A DNA stretch of 64,000 bases from G965262015 sp965262015 (GCA_965262015.1 OZ253494.1:310001-374000); one strand, 5' to 3'. Shown: positions 26,775-37,855, numbered from the stretch's first letter. The notes: a model not told the origin generated them from the sequence alone. Program-made: numbers and translations.

Positions 26775-29700
26775 TTAGAAAACCATATGTAATGATGCAC
26801 CTAATTCAATGCCAAATAATTTTGTCTGAAATTGGTTGGTAGAATGGTTTCTGAACAGATCAAAACCCATCTTTAAATGGATAAGTCCACGAAGATAGCG
26901 GTGTAGATTTATGTCCAAGATTTGAGTTAAGATATAGGAGTCTTTAGGTTGTATGTCATTTGTTATATATACTTGGGTGGTTGATCTAACTATGTTGATT
27001 TGGCCTTCTATTTTATATATTGGATCTCTTTTGATTTCAAGATGGGCTATATTTGTCATCCATAATCGTATTTGATGGAATCTTGTTGAATAGGCCATGG
27101 TAAATAAGACATCTATACGGGTGGATGTTGGATTAAATACTGGATGAATAATATGTTCGTATAAAATGCGATCTAATTCTAACTCATTCAGTTGAATAAA
27201 TTTTTTATTCTGGTAATGTGCAATATGAAGCTCTATGCCAAGACGCATAGAATAGGCAGCTTGTTTTAAGTTTAACCGATCAAATAAAATGAAGGACTGG
27301 TAAGTATATTCATGAGAATTTGTATTTTGTGTAATAAAACGAGTGTTATCATATCTAAAGCTGATTTCTAGAATAGTTTCTTTATGAAATAAAATATTTT
27401 TTATGGTTTGTATGGTATCTCCAATACTTTTTCCATTTATATTTAGATCATAAGGATGTAATTTTGTATTATTGTTATTTTTGATAGGGTTTGTTAGAGA
27501 AAAGGCCTGTGTTAAATTATATTTTTGCTGTAACATAAAAGAGATATTTGCTTGCTGCGTAGGTAACGTCCCTATATTCCCGTTACGTGCCACTTCTTGC
27601 GATAGGTCGGATGCGAATGTAGTGTCTAACCATGATAAGAGTAGAAAGGAACTTGATATACTAATCTTTTCTTGTAACTGGATGCTTTGATTATATTGGT
27701 TATTAATATGAATTTGTTCTGGAGTTAAATTAGTAACCATAAAGTCGCTATTTTGTACATACTCTCTAGCATTGGAAAAATTATTATTAGAACGGTCTCG
27801 TGATAAAAATCCATGCCAAATTGGATAATAAAATATATTGTATACATAATTACCTATTGTACGAAATTTATGCTTCAATCCAAATTCTTCTTTAAATAAT
27901 TGTGTCTGAGCTGTAAAAGGTAGAAAAGATTCAGATAACTGGATTTCTCTATAAAAAGAAAAAAGTATCTTTTCAATAAAAGTTAAATAATATAAGATCT
28001 GTGAAGGATAGATTAACATGGTAAAACTAGTTTGTGCTTTTGTGTTGGGGTTCTTTGTTCTCTGGAATACGTGAGAGTGTGCAATAAGAGGATCTATGTT
28101 ATCACGAAATAAGTTTTCATGATATTGAAATACAAAATCTAATTTAGGTTGCACAACACCTAATATATTGTAAGCTACTTTTAAATTATAATTGCTTTCC
28201 CGCTCAGAATATCTTAATTCTTGAGGCTTAGAAAAAAAAGGTAAATAAAAGCTTCCTGCAATGGTTTGTTGATTATAACTATCAGAAAAGTTTTTATTTA
28301 CGATCAACTTTTGTCTATAATGATAGAAGGGTTGAATTGATAAATTAAATACCTTATAATATAGACTAGTTTGTATATCATCTTCTTGAAGTAAAGTGGT
28401 GTTATTTGTATTATCGTGTTGTGTTATTATACCTTGTTGTGTAAATTTACTTTGCCACAAAAATTGGTAATGTATATCTTGGTGCAATATATTTTTCCAT
28501 TCATCTTTAATTTCTAAGCTAGGCAAATGAAAAACTTCAGACATGATTTTAGTAGAATTAGTGCTATCCCGAAAAAACAATATGTTCTCTTGCTTGTTAT
28601 TGTATTGTGTGTCTTGTGTATAATAGAAATATATCTCAGGTAAATATGTTGGATAAAATTTAAACGAACTCATCACTTTATGTGACGTGTTTAAGCTGGT
28701 GACCTCGTTCTCATAATTATTGGATGGTATTTCATCTTGTTTTTTATACATATCATAATGTATTGTCCACCATGGTAATATATCCACATGGGTTTGCCAT
28801 GTTTCTTCTCTATGGTTTGAAGGGGGGATATCTGTAAATTCAGAATCAGATCCATAATCATAAAAATTTTGGTTTTGATATTTAATTTTATGTTCTACCG
28901 AGATGTGATTTCCTACTGGAATATTTGGACTAAAATACATCAATGCTTCGTCCAGTTGGATTTTATTAGATAGATGATATGCATACTTCGTTTGTAATAT
29001 AGTGTCAGAAGCAAAGATCTCATTTACCCATAAAGAGCCGTCACCCTTGTTAGTTAGTATCGTTTGGTTTATGTGTCGAATACCCAGAGACAAATGTGAT
29101 ATGGCTTGTAGATTAGGGCAGCCCTGAGTTGGGACGGATAGTTTACATTCGTAATGCCTTGGAGACATAGGTAAATTAAATGATATTAATTGCCAGCCAT
29201 GGCCCTGCATAGTTGTGGTATATTCTATATAATCTATCTCACTAGAACCCAGACGAATAAATAATATGTCCTGTTCGCTAGCAATATTTTGATAATTAAC
29301 CCATAAATTAATTTTTTTATAGTAACTTACATCAAACTTTTTTAGAAATATGCGAGATACAAAAAATTCTTCACAAAGGTTCTGGCATATTGGATGATTA
29401 AAATTATATTGTAATTGTAATGTGGTTTCTTGTAAACGAGGTATTTCACTTCGATATTTTTTACCATTTAAATATTCATAATCATGACGATTTTTTTCTA
29501 GAAAGGATTGATGAAAATATTCGGACTGGGAAGTAAAATTATCTATTGCGGTAATTTTCCATACTCTAGGATCATCTATTGTTTGTATTGTATTCGATTT
29601 TTTCATTTTTTTATTATTCCACAAAGAAGAAGCAAATTTTATATGATCTATCAATAATCTACCCTTGATAGAATAGTTATTAGATGTAGCTGGACTTACA

Positions 29701-32700
29701 GAAATACGCACGCTATTTACTTCTTTTAAAATATATTGTTGGTTAAGAGACAATTGTGATGGATGTAAATAGATACGTACTAATTGCCAATCCCCAGGAG
29801 TAATTGTAGCATCCAACTGAATCTTATTTTCATTGTGAATACTATAATATACATTTTTGTGGCCAAAACTAATACTTGATTCTGTTGTAGAAAGGACGCC
29901 ATCCGAGTTTAAATCTTCTGTATTTACAATCCCATTTCCTAATCTAATAGAACTTTGATTTTGATCTAAGGATGGCCTAGCACCCACGATGGTATGCAAA
30001 TGTGAACAAATGGAAGGAGCTTTAAAAAAATACCCAATATCTTCATTATAGGAGCCTTGAACCCAATCGATCACTTTATTTTTTTCACCTTGCGAAAATG
30101 GTATTCCATTATCAGGGATGTTATCACCATTAATATCATTGTTTAATCCATCTAAACCAATATCTTCTGATTCTAATTTACCATTACTATTAGAATCTTC
30201 ATTAATTTGACCTACATCAATTTGTATTTGCACACCTTCGCTAAGATAATCTTCATTAATAAATTTGGCTACAAATTCTATATAGTCTATTTGAGAGAGA
30301 TCTACAGTATCTACTGGATTATCTGATAATTTATTTGTAGCAATGCTTACAAATGGTATACCCCCTTGTTTACCTCCCATTTTAAAATTAAAATCTAACA
30401 CTAATGCTTGTTGTTGCTCAATTTCTTCTAACTGGCTACTTTGTAAGTGACCTTCATTTACGTTATATGGACCAGAAAAATGAGAGTATAATGGCGTGGA
30501 TAAAGGTTGTGTACTGAATGATGATAATTGTTTAGGTGAATTATTATTACGATAGTCTTTATAATATAATGGGGCACGATCACATTGTTCCCAACCGGTA
30601 GAGGGGCTAGAAATAAACCAGTCTTTTGATGCTATGGATAATACAATAGACTCTTCAGTAGATTCCATATCATCAATAATAGCTCTATCAAATATATTAG
30701 GATTGGTAACGGTATGTCGATAATTCCCATCAAACTGGTATTGTATAGGGAAGAGATTAATATTTACATCTGGAATGGCATTGATCCAACGATTTAATTT
30801 TTTACTAGCTAATCTAAGTTGTATATTATTATCTGTTACTAAATTTCCATAGGCTTTAGAGTGTATGATAGGGGGTTTGGATGTTTTAAATTGGCTATCA
30901 TATGTTAGTTGGCTGTCTAGTTTAAAATCACGTTTTATAGTATATGATGCACGTCCCCCTATGGTATACCTGGTCTGGCTTTCACCTGGAAGAGCATATT
31001 CATAAGAAATTTCTACTCGTGATGTTGGTTTGATGCTAGGATTATTTTTATCTTTAAATTGCAAAATACCTTGTTCATAATCTAATGAATATAAAGAAGT
31101 ATCAATGATGATGCTGTCTACTTTAACTTCAACAGAGTCTTCTATAATTTGTGTATGTTTTAATTGGTATGCTTCTGTATCATAATCTAATGTTATATCT
31201 AATGTTAAATTTGAGAAGGATGCCACATTACTAAGTGCGTGTTCACTATAAATTCTCTGAAGGGCATCAGTGTCTAGGAGATAGTTTGTATTAGTATTTT
31301 GGTCTAATCTATTTAAGGGAATCCCCTTCATAGGTTCTCTCAATAAAAATTGTAATATACCATTTTTATCTTCCAAAAAAAATTGTAATTCTGGTATGTC
31401 TCGTACAGAGTTAATATTCTTATTTTGATACAGAAGATTAAATTGGAATGTTGTGGGATTAATATTTTTTGTATAAAGATTATATATACTACGTACCTCA
31501 TAGATATCATAATGTGTTTTATTATCTGGAATTAACATAATATCTCTAGTGCCATTATAATCCAGGTCCTCTTGAATGGATTTACCACAATAGATAAATG
31601 TTTCCAATTTGCCATCAGATGTGATGGTAGCAGATGGATCAGATGTTATGATAGTATTGTGATTGCGTGTATAACGTATATATACACAGACATTTTGTTG
31701 TAGAGCAGGTAAAAATTCTAGTCTACCTGTTACGAAGTGTATTTGATAATCTTGTCCAGAACGTAATTTATGAAAAAAGCCCATTATTTTTCCATTTAGT
31801 ACTTTAGGTATGGCGTTTCGTATTTGATCATTCGTGCTACTACGATCGTCTAACCAAACCTCAAATGTAGTTTTATCTATATTAACAGGTGTATACCGGA
31901 AGATGCTTTCTTTGTTTATTAATGTAGATGTTAATGTAAGTAGGCTATTTTTATGCCCTCTCTGGTAAGATTGGGTTGATATGATAGGAGGTTGATATAA
32001 AGCATCGTAGTAAATAAAAGGTTCAATCTGAAAAAATTTTTTACGAATAAACTGGTATGCTGGTATACGTTGTTTGCGTTGAGAACTAGTCCCATAGAAT
32101 TTTTCTTCTTCTTGTGTATTGTTATCTTTAAATACAGCAAATAAATCTAAATCAAACGGCCCTTTTTTGAACCTAGCTTGCATGCCTATAACATCAGAAT
32201 TTGTTGGATCCTTTTCGTCTGGTAGAGTTAGATTTTCTCGTTTACTAAAATCTACGTTACTTACTATAATCTCTTGAAGAATAGATTTATTGTTTATGGT
32301 AAAATAGTGAATTGTAACTTTATTACTGGTAATATTTTTGTTATCCTCAAAATCAATATCTACTAGAATATGATCACCCAATTGCCCTTTTGCATGCATC
32401 TTCATAGTTGGATCAAATAACATACCTTGATGAAAATTTTTAGAGTAGATTGCAAGAAGTTCATTGTCTCGGTCAGTATCGCCCAGATAGGTTACGTATC
32501 CATAGCCAATATTCAATAGAGATTGGCTAAAAAATTTTAGTTTAATAGTACCTATTTGTTCTTCTAACCCAAATGTAGAAACTTTACCAGTATCCTGAAA
32601 TTTTTTCGTGATGGTATCACTAGTTTTCTGGTTATTAAAAAAAAGATATTCAATAAATATTTTTTTCCACTTAGCTAACGTAACTTTGCTTTTCTTAAGA

Positions 32701-32903
32701 TCTATATCTATATGATTATTGTTGTTGTTTGGATGCTGATTAGCTACTTTTTTATTTACTTGGCTTGTGTAAGAACGGGGCTCTTCTGCAAAGATGGCAT
32801 TATATTGGGTAAATTGCTGTATATACAGAAGAATAAGAACAAGACTAAGATTTGTTAGAATGAGATACGGTAAGATACGATTACAACGTATCCAACATAA
32901 CAT
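26775..32903 (-). CDS. sprA: SprA/Sov-like giant outer-membrane protein
   Basis: 2042 residues. Residues about 10-40 form a signal-anchor-like segment. The early part has the SprA pattern of repeated beta-rich units: GQLGDHILVDIDFEDN, then pairs of SRVEISYEYALPGE-type strands. The centre carries IDDMESTEESIVLSIASKDW and the calcium-loop-like acidic blocks EDSNSNGKLESEDIGLDG and NTEDLNSDGVLSTTES, both typical of SprA. The C-terminal third is rich in alternating beta strands, as expected for a very large barrel. In Bacteroidota, SprA is the type IX secretion translocon. No other T9SS genes are in the window, so its role here is uncertain. It lies 54 bases after the DUF2225 gene on the same strand. 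I see no strong ribosome binding site at the ATG. Confidence 0.8.
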   Translation of the reverse strand: MLCWIRCNRILPYLILTNLSLVLILLYIQQFTQYNAIFAEEPRSYTSQVNKKVANQHPNNNNNHIDIDLKKSKVTLAKWKKIFIEYLFFNNQKTSDTITKKFQDTGKVSTFGLEEQIGTIKLKFFSQSLLNIGYGYVTYLGDTDRDNELLAIYSKNFHQGMLFDPTMKMHAKGQLGDHILVDIDFEDNKNITSNKVTIHYFTINNKSILQEIIVSNVDFSKRENLTLPDEKDPTNSDVIGMQARFKKGPFDLDLFAVFKDNNTQEEEKFYGTSSQRKQRIPAYQFIRKKFFQIEPFIYYDALYQPPIISTQSYQRGHKNSLLTLTSTLINKESIFRYTPVNIDKTTFEVWLDDRSSTNDQIRNAIPKVLNGKIMGFFHKLRSGQDYQIHFVTGRLEFLPALQQNVCVYIRYTRNHNTIITSDPSATITSDGKLETFIYCGKSIQEDLDYNGTRDIMLIPDNKTHYDIYEVRSIYNLYTKNINPTTFQFNLLYQNKNINSVRDIPELQFFLEDKNGILQFLLREPMKGIPLNRLDQNTNTNYLLDTDALQRIYSEHALSNVASFSNLTLDITLDYDTEAYQLKHTQIIEDSVEVKVDSIIIDTSLYSLDYEQGILQFKDKNNPSIKPTSRVEISYEYALPGESQTRYTIGGRASYTIKRDFKLDSQLTYDSQFKTSKPPIIHSKAYGNLVTDNNIQLRLASKKLNRWINAIPDVNINLFPIQYQFDGNYRHTVTNPNIFDRAIIDDMESTEESIVLSIASKDWFISSPSTGWEQCDRAPLYYKDYRNNNSPKQLSSFSTQPLSTPLYSHFSGPYNVNEGHLQSSQLEEIEQQQALVLDFNFKMGGKQGGIPFVSIATNKLSDNPVDTVDLSQIDYIEFVAKFINEDYLSEGVQIQIDVGQINEDSNSNGKLESEDIGLDGLNNDINGDNIPDNGIPFSQGEKNKVIDWVQGSYNEDIGYFFKAPSICSHLHTIVGARPSLDQNQSSIRLGNGIVNTEDLNSDGVLSTTESSISFGHKNVYYSIHNENKIQLDATITPGDWQLVRIYLHPSQLSLNQQYILKEVNSVRISVSPATSNNYSIKGRLLIDHIKFASSLWNNKKMKKSNTIQTIDDPRVWKITAIDNFTSQSEYFHQSFLEKNRHDYEYLNGKKYRSEIPRLQETTLQLQYNFNHPICQNLCEEFFVSRIFLKKFDVSYYKKINLWVNYQNIASEQDILFIRLGSSEIDYIEYTTTMQGHGWQLISFNLPMSPRHYECKLSVPTQGCPNLQAISHLSLGIRHINQTILTNKGDGSLWVNEIFASDTILQTKYAYHLSNKIQLDEALMYFSPNIPVGNHISVEHKIKYQNQNFYDYGSDSEFTDIPPSNHREETWQTHVDILPWWTIHYDMYKKQDEIPSNNYENEVTSLNTSHKVMSSFKFYPTYLPEIYFYYTQDTQYNNKQENILFFRDSTNSTKIMSEVFHLPSLEIKDEWKNILHQDIHYQFLWQSKFTQQGIITQHDNTNNTTLLQEDDIQTSLYYKVFNLSIQPFYHYRQKLIVNKNFSDSYNQQTIAGSFYLPFFSKPQELRYSERESNYNLKVAYNILGVVQPKLDFVFQYHENLFRDNIDPLIAHSHVFQRTKNPNTKAQTSFTMLIYPSQILYYLTFIEKILFSFYREIQLSESFLPFTAQTQLFKEEFGLKHKFRTIGNYVYNIFYYPIWHGFLSRDRSNNNFSNAREYVQNSDFMVTNLTPEQIHINNQYNQSIQLQEKISISSSFLLLSWLDTTFASDLSQEVARNGNIGTLPTQQANISFMLQQKYNLTQAFSLTNPIKNNNNTKLHPYDLNINGKSIGDTIQTIKNILFHKETILEISFRYDNTRFITQNTNSHEYTYQSFILFDRLNLKQAAYSMRLGIELHIAHYQNKKFIQLNELELDRILYEHIIHPVFNPTSTRIDVLFTMAYSTRFHQIRLWMTNIAHLEIKRDPIYKIEGQINIVRSTTQVYITNDIQPKDSYILTQILDINLHRYLRGLIHLKMGFDLFRNHSTNQFQTKLFGIELGASLHMVF

Positions 32904-32957
32904 TTTTTACACAGTTATTTTTTCATGTTAAACTTAGCAATGAAGTACCCTAGCATA

Positions 32958-33833
32958 TTAACTGGGATTAGCTTCTTTCAAATAAGTATTAATCTCATCA
33001 AATAGGTCTTTCGACATATTTACAAGAACAACTGGTTTCGCAAGGCTAGCTTTTCCTAAACCATAAATTTTAGATAAATATTGCTGTGCATCCTGTAAAA
33101 GAGAAAACGTCTGAGCGAGATCGTCAGATAGCTTTTCTTTCAATTTATATGTTAAATAGGCATTGAGATATAAAATGCCATCATAACCCCAATTATGATC
33201 CGTGTCTGGACCAATTAAATAATTCATAGCTTCTGCTGGTTCTTTCCCTGTTTGCATTAATAACAATGATTTTTTGTATAAATGTAGAGCTTCCATATAA
33301 TAAAAATCTCTCACAACATCATAAGGCCTGTAATCTACCTTATGAAATAAGTCATCTAATAACCAAGCAGCTCGTAAACTAGATAATCCCTTTTTAAAAG
33401 TTGGTGCCACTGGTTTATGTCTAAAATGATAGCAATCAATCGCTAATATATAAGATGCTAGACCAGAAATAAGATCGCGATCTTTAGTAAAATTAATATG
33501 CCCAAAAAGAACCTGAAGTATCTGTTTACGTTTTTCAGTATGTTGTTTTAAATGTGTTTTTGCATCTCTATCAACATTCAGAAAATCTTTTGGATAGGAA
33601 GCGTACAAACAATCTGGACATACCATGATCGAATATATCAGTGGTATGATAACACCATATTTCTTACTAGGTGTATAATGCCTACGTAGCTCTTTTGTGA
33701 GGTCGGCTGCAATAAGACGACCTCCACCTGAAAACAATTCTTCTCGATAATGTTTGGTAGAACATATGGGACATAAAGAAATATCTTTTGCCCTGTATGA
33801 AGTTTTTTTTATAGTTTTATCTTGGGTGTCCAT
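32958..33833 (-). CDS. DUF2225 family protein
   Basis: 291 residues, cytoplasmic, with no signal peptide. The N-terminus has two CxxC zinc-ribbon-like pairs (LCPICSTKH and MVCPDCLYA) around the conserved EELFSGGGRLIA and ELRRHYTPSKKYG blocks of the DUF2225 family. The rest is helical and TPR-like (about 130-285). Molecular function of the family is unknown. Position directly upstream of sprA, same strand, suggests co-transcription. In families I know, DUF2225 occurs in spirochaetes and Firmicutes, one reason I favour a spirochaete host. Confidence 0.8.
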   Translation of the reverse strand: MDTQDKTIKKTSYRAKDISLCPICSTKHYREELFSGGGRLIAADLTKELRRHYTPSKKYGVIIPLIYSIMVCPDCLYASYPKDFLNVDRDAKTHLKQHTEKRKQILQVLFGHINFTKDRDLISGLASYILAIDCYHFRHKPVAPTFKKGLSSLRAAWLLDDLFHKVDYRPYDVVRDFYYMEALHLYKKSLLLMQTGKEPAEAMNYLIGPDTDHNWGYDGILYLNAYLTYKLKEKLSDDLAQTFSLLQDAQQYLSKIYGLGKASLAKPVVLVNMSKDLFDEINTYLKEANPS

Positions 33834-34109
33834 ACAATATCATCATAGCTAAATTAGTTTTTTTGAAGATAAGCAACTAACAACAAAATAGATTTTTTTT
33901 TAAAGGTATAGCTCATACTATCTATAGACCTCTCCACTTTATAGCAGGAAATATTTTACAGATAAAATTAAGATTCATTTTTTTATTATTTACAAAAAAT
34001 ATCATGTGTATTAGAAACAATATTGTTTATTTTCATAGCGACTTATCGTACATTCTAAATAATTTTAACAACTTATGATAAATAGCATTCCAGTAATTAC
34101 TGATTAGTA

Positions 34110-34883
34110 TTATGCTTGCTTAAGTTTATCATATTCATGAGATAACAATTGTTGTATTTTATTAACTTTTTCAGTAAATGTTTTTTTATCATCATTTACA
34201 TCTGGATAATAAGGCGAATGAGGCATGATGGGATCTAATACTTTAATGTAAATTTTTCCTGGATTTATGCACCATTTCTTGTTGCTATTGTAAATTTTAT
34301 TTGAGCCATATATGAGTAAGGGTAATATGGGACATTGGATTTGTTTCAGAACGGTAAAGGAGCCTGACTTAAAGAGCCCTAATCGTTGACCATCGTGCAT
34401 GCGGGTTCCTTCAGGATATATAATAAGATTCATTCCTCCATTCAATATATCTCTTATTTGAAGAACAGCCTGTGCAGAGTTCATCACTGAACCTCGTTTC
34501 ACAAAAGGATATCCCACTATTTTTAAACAAGAACCTATAAATGGGTATTTTATAACGCTAGATTTAGCAAGCGTGACATGGTCGAAGTCATAATAGCCCA
34601 AACTTAACGGAGCATCAAGTATAGAAAGATGATTACTAATCACTAGACATGGGCTTTCTTGTGCAAGTTTGAAATTATGTTTATCAATTACTTTTACGCT
34701 TGAGAAAGTAAGACGTATAGTTATGTTACCCCACCATCTCATAATACGACGTACGATTGGTCGTGCTCTTCTAAAGCCAATGGTATAGGCAATCACATGG
34801 GCCACACTAGCCCACCACACAGTATTGATTGAAGCTATAATCAAAAACAGTACAAATAATATATATCCAAATACAGTCTTCAT
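34110..34883 (-). CDS. plsC: 1-acyl-sn-glycerol-3-phosphate acyltransferase
   Basis: Makes phosphatidic acid by acylating lysophosphatidate at the inner membrane. 257 residues. An N-terminal membrane segment (about 3-22) is followed by the acyltransferase motifs NHLSILD (the HxxxxD catalytic pair) and YPEGTRMHDGQ (EGTR substrate site), with FVKRGS and PILPLLIYG blocks between and after them. The length is normal for PlsC. It is the last gene of the pckA-rdgB-plsC run, beginning 15 bases after the rdgB stop. Confidence 0.92.
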   Translation of the reverse strand: MKTVFGYILFVLFLIIASINTVWWASVAHVIAYTIGFRRARPIVRRIMRWWGNITIRLTFSSVKVIDKHNFKLAQESPCLVISNHLSILDAPLSLGYYDFDHVTLAKSSVIKYPFIGSCLKIVGYPFVKRGSVMNSAQAVLQIRDILNGGMNLIIYPEGTRMHDGQRLGLFKSGSFTVLKQIQCPILPLLIYGSNKIYNSNKKWCINPGKIYIKVLDPIMPHSPYYPDVNDDKKTFTEKVNKIQQLLSHEYDKLKQA

Positions 34884-34898
34884 ATAAAATTCTTTGTT

Positions 34899-35522
34899 TT
34901 AAGGTCCAAGATGTGTAAGTCTTATGCTACTGGCAAGATAATAAATTAATCTTTTACAGGCAATGCCTCGGTGACTAATCCGATTTTTTTCTTCTTGTGC
35001 GAGTTCTGCAACAGTTACGCCAGAGTCTCCATGGGAAAAAATAGGATCATAACCAAAACCATTATTACCAGCTATTTTAAGAGCAATATGTCCTTGTAAA
35101 CAACCAATAAAAAAAGTACAATTTTGCAAGCTATCCATATAACATAAGACAGAAACAAAAAAAGCAACTCGATGCTTTATGTCCTGGAAAATAGATAGTT
35201 GAGACATTATCTTTTGTATACGCTCTTGGTCATTAGACCCATAACGTTTGGAATGTATACCGGGTTTATTGCCTATTGCAGGAATTACTAGGCCTGAATC
35301 TTCGGATAGCACAGGCTGGTTTACTAATCGGGCTAACGCTACAGCTTTTATTCGTGCATTCTGGATAAAAGAATTACCTGTTTCTTCAGCTCTATATTTT
35401 TTTTGTGTAGAACTACTCATTTGTTTCAAAGAGCATAAATTTATGTCCTTAACTTCAGAGAAGGCAAGCAATATTTCGTCTATTTTATTTTGGTTACTGG
35501 TAGCAAGAACAACATCTAACAC
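34899..35522 (-). CDS. rdgB: XTP/dITP pyrophosphatase (RdgB/HAM1 family)
   Basis: Removes non-canonical purine nucleotides (dITP, XTP) from the pool. 207 residues. Motifs: ATSNQNKIDEI (start of the family fold, triphosphate-binding loop), SEDSGLVIPAIGNKPGIHSKRY (the metal-binding SxDSGL segment), GNNGFGYDPIF (F/YDP loop) and SHRG near the C-terminus. It is 13 bases downstream of pckA on the same strand. One oddity is the substitution LEVDALxGxPG to LVIPAIGNKPG around the active loop, which keeps the key acidic residues. Confidence 0.92.
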   Translation of the reverse strand: MLDVVLATSNQNKIDEILLAFSEVKDINLCSLKQMSSSTQKKYRAEETGNSFIQNARIKAVALARLVNQPVLSEDSGLVIPAIGNKPGIHSKRYGSNDQERIQKIMSQLSIFQDIKHRVAFFVSVLCYMDSLQNCTFFIGCLQGHIALKIAGNNGFGYDPIFSHGDSGVTVAELAQEEKNRISHRGIACKRLIYYLASSIRLTHLGP

Positions 35523-35535
35523 AAAATCTAACCCG

Positions 35536-37134
35536 CTAAAAACTCACTTCAACAACATCTTTAGTCACTTTATCATGATATTGCTTGAAATTTTTAGCAA
35601 ACATGCTCTTCAGCTTTGTTGCTGTTTCAGTATATTGCTCTTTGTCTACCCAAGAATTAGAGGGCGATAACAGTGTACTATCTACATTGGGGCATGTAGT
35701 AGGAATTTGTAGGCCAAAATAGGGTTCTGTTTCCCATGAGACTTGATTGAGATGGCCATCTAAAATAGCATTAACAATGTTTCGTGTAACTTGTATGGAC
35801 ATTCTTTTACCAACACCGTATTGTCCCCCTGACCAACCAGTATTTACTAAAAAAACTTGCACTTGACCTTTTTGTATTTTTGTACTTAATAAATTCGCAT
35901 ACACTTCAGGTCTTAGTAACATAAAAGGTGCACCAAAACAAGTGCTGAAAGTAGCAGTTGGTTCTTTAATTCCCTCCTCAGTTCCGCCTACCTTAGCAGT
36001 ATAGCCCGACAAGAAATGATAAGTAGCTTGTGCACTGTTAAGTTTAGAAACAGGCGGCAGTACACCGAAGGCATCAGCTGTAAGCATTAAGATACACGAG
36101 GGTTGCTTGTTTACATAAGCATTAGGATAGATATTTTCTAATCGATTTAACGAATATGAGCCTCTCGTGTTTTCTGTTAAGCTGCAATCATCTAAATTTA
36201 CTTTTCTAGTATTTGCATAAAAGACTGTGTTTTCCAGTATAGCACCAAATTGATGAGTGGCAGTATATATCCCTGGCTCAGATTCACGGGATAAATTAAT
36301 CATTTTGGCGTAGCAACCAGCCTCTACGTTAAAAACACCTTGATCCGACCATCCATGCTCATCATCACCAATCAAGGCACGATTTTCTGAAGAAGATAAG
36401 GTTGTCTTACCCGTGCCAGAAAGACCAAAAAAGATACCCACATGGTCGTTTTTACCTACATTAACAGCACAGTGCATACTCATGATACCTTTACGAGGTA
36501 AAATATAGTTCATGAGAGAGAACACAGATTTTTTAATTTCACCAGCATAATGCGTACCTGCAATCAAAACACGCTTTTTTATAAGATCTAGTATGATAAA
36601 TGAACCTGAATGAAGATTATATTGTGTAGAATCAACAGTCAGATCAGGTGCATGAAAGATGGTAAACTCTACAGGGAAAGAAGTTAATTCTGTAGCTTTG
36701 GGTGAATACAATAGATTTATACAAAAGGCAGCATGCCATGCCGTATGTGTAATTAATCGAACATTAACTCTCGAAGATGGCTCAGAGCCCGCATATACAT
36801 CATTTACAAAAATATCTTGTTTCGAAAGATAAAGCTCCACTTCTCTAAAGAGCCTATCACCTAATTCTGGCTCCATTTTTTTATTACCATCATGAAACCA
36901 TATCTCATTTTCTATCTCTGGATAAACAACACTATACTTGTCTTGTGCCAATCTACCAGTATACTTTCCTGTTTGTACACAGAAAGCACCATCCTGTGAG
37001 AAATGGCCTTCACCTCTGCTGGTGGCTATTTCAAGTAATTCTACCTGAGGTAAGTTCCAAAACTTATTTGTTTTGCTTTCATCTAATAAGCTAGACAAAG
37101 GATATGTTATATTAGGTCGAATATTCATGCGCAT
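35536..37134 (-). CDS. pckA: Phosphoenolpyruvate carboxykinase (ATP)
   Basis: Converts oxaloacetate and ATP to PEP, the entry step of gluconeogenesis. With the start chosen at 37134 it is 532 residues, the usual family length. That ATG has GGAGAGG eight bases upstream; the frame extends further to 37215, but without conservation. Motifs: GLSGTGKTTLSS (P-loop), GDDEHGWSDQGVFNVEAGCYAKMI (metal and kinase-2 site), HYAGEIKKSVFSLMNY (lysine and histidine at the Mn site), SGYTAKVGGTEEG and GWSGGQYGVGKR. All expected residues are present. It heads the pckA-rdgB-plsC run. Confidence 0.95.
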   Translation of the reverse strand: MRMNIRPNITYPLSSLLDESKTNKFWNLPQVELLEIATSRGEGHFSQDGAFCVQTGKYTGRLAQDKYSVVYPEIENEIWFHDGNKKMEPELGDRLFREVELYLSKQDIFVNDVYAGSEPSSRVNVRLITHTAWHAAFCINLLYSPKATELTSFPVEFTIFHAPDLTVDSTQYNLHSGSFIILDLIKKRVLIAGTHYAGEIKKSVFSLMNYILPRKGIMSMHCAVNVGKNDHVGIFFGLSGTGKTTLSSSENRALIGDDEHGWSDQGVFNVEAGCYAKMINLSRESEPGIYTATHQFGAILENTVFYANTRKVNLDDCSLTENTRGSYSLNRLENIYPNAYVNKQPSCILMLTADAFGVLPPVSKLNSAQATYHFLSGYTAKVGGTEEGIKEPTATFSTCFGAPFMLLRPEVYANLLSTKIQKGQVQVFLVNTGWSGGQYGVGKRMSIQVTRNIVNAILDGHLNQVSWETEPYFGLQIPTTCPNVDSTLLSPSNSWVDKEQYTETATKLKSMFAKNFKQYHDKVTKDVVEVSF

Positions 37135-37333
37135 GATAAGTACCTCTCCAACTGAAACGCTAGCATAATTTTTTATGCATAATTGCGTAATTCCAAGTGG
37201 GGTTACTGTGTACAAGATTTTATTCTTAACAAAGGAAAAATATTAGTGTATGGAAAGTTAATCTTGATATTGGATAGCTTAAAGCATTCATAAGTTGTTT
37301 TTCTTAAGTAATAAGACTTAGGAATAATAGCTT

Positions 37334-37640
37334 ATGAAAATATACTATGAAAAACAGATACTTATTAATCAATATTTATCAGAGCATATGAGTTATAGAG
37401 AAATAGCTCAAAAAATAAATATATCAAAATCTGCTGTTTTTTATGAAATAAAAATAAAAAAAGGCTTTCGTATATGCATGTGATCCAGATTCACCGTGGT
37501 ATTGGTATTAAAGGGGCAAGTTGAAAACTTTATCAAATAACTAAGAATATATTTTAACAGAAAAACCCATTATTTGACATTAAAAAAATATATTATGATC
37601 AATAATATGTATAGGTTATCCTTATAAGAAAAACTGCTAA
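37334..37640 (+). mobile_element. IS30-family transposase remnant with internal deletion
   Basis: The frame from 37334 gives a helix-turn-helix (HMSYREIAQKINISKSAVFYEI) like the N-terminus of IS30 transposases. It then jumps directly to the C-terminal block (DPDSPW, KGQVENF). The middle of the gene is missing, and stops and frameshifts follow. The remainder of 37135-37855 has no gene. Confidence 0.75.
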
Positions 37641-37855
37641 CCAGGTCTATTTCGTCCAACTCCAAAATTGATTCTCCAGTCCAGCTCCAATGCTGACTCT
37701 CGAAGTACCATAAAATATTTGACCAAGTAGACTTTAAATAAACAGTGTGGTGGTGGTGTTAGCATGTGTTCAGTGTCCCATATTCTTGCTTACTTTTTTC
37801 TTATTACATTCTAGATATTTTTCATTTGTTTGGTGAGTTTTAAATCTATAAGTTT

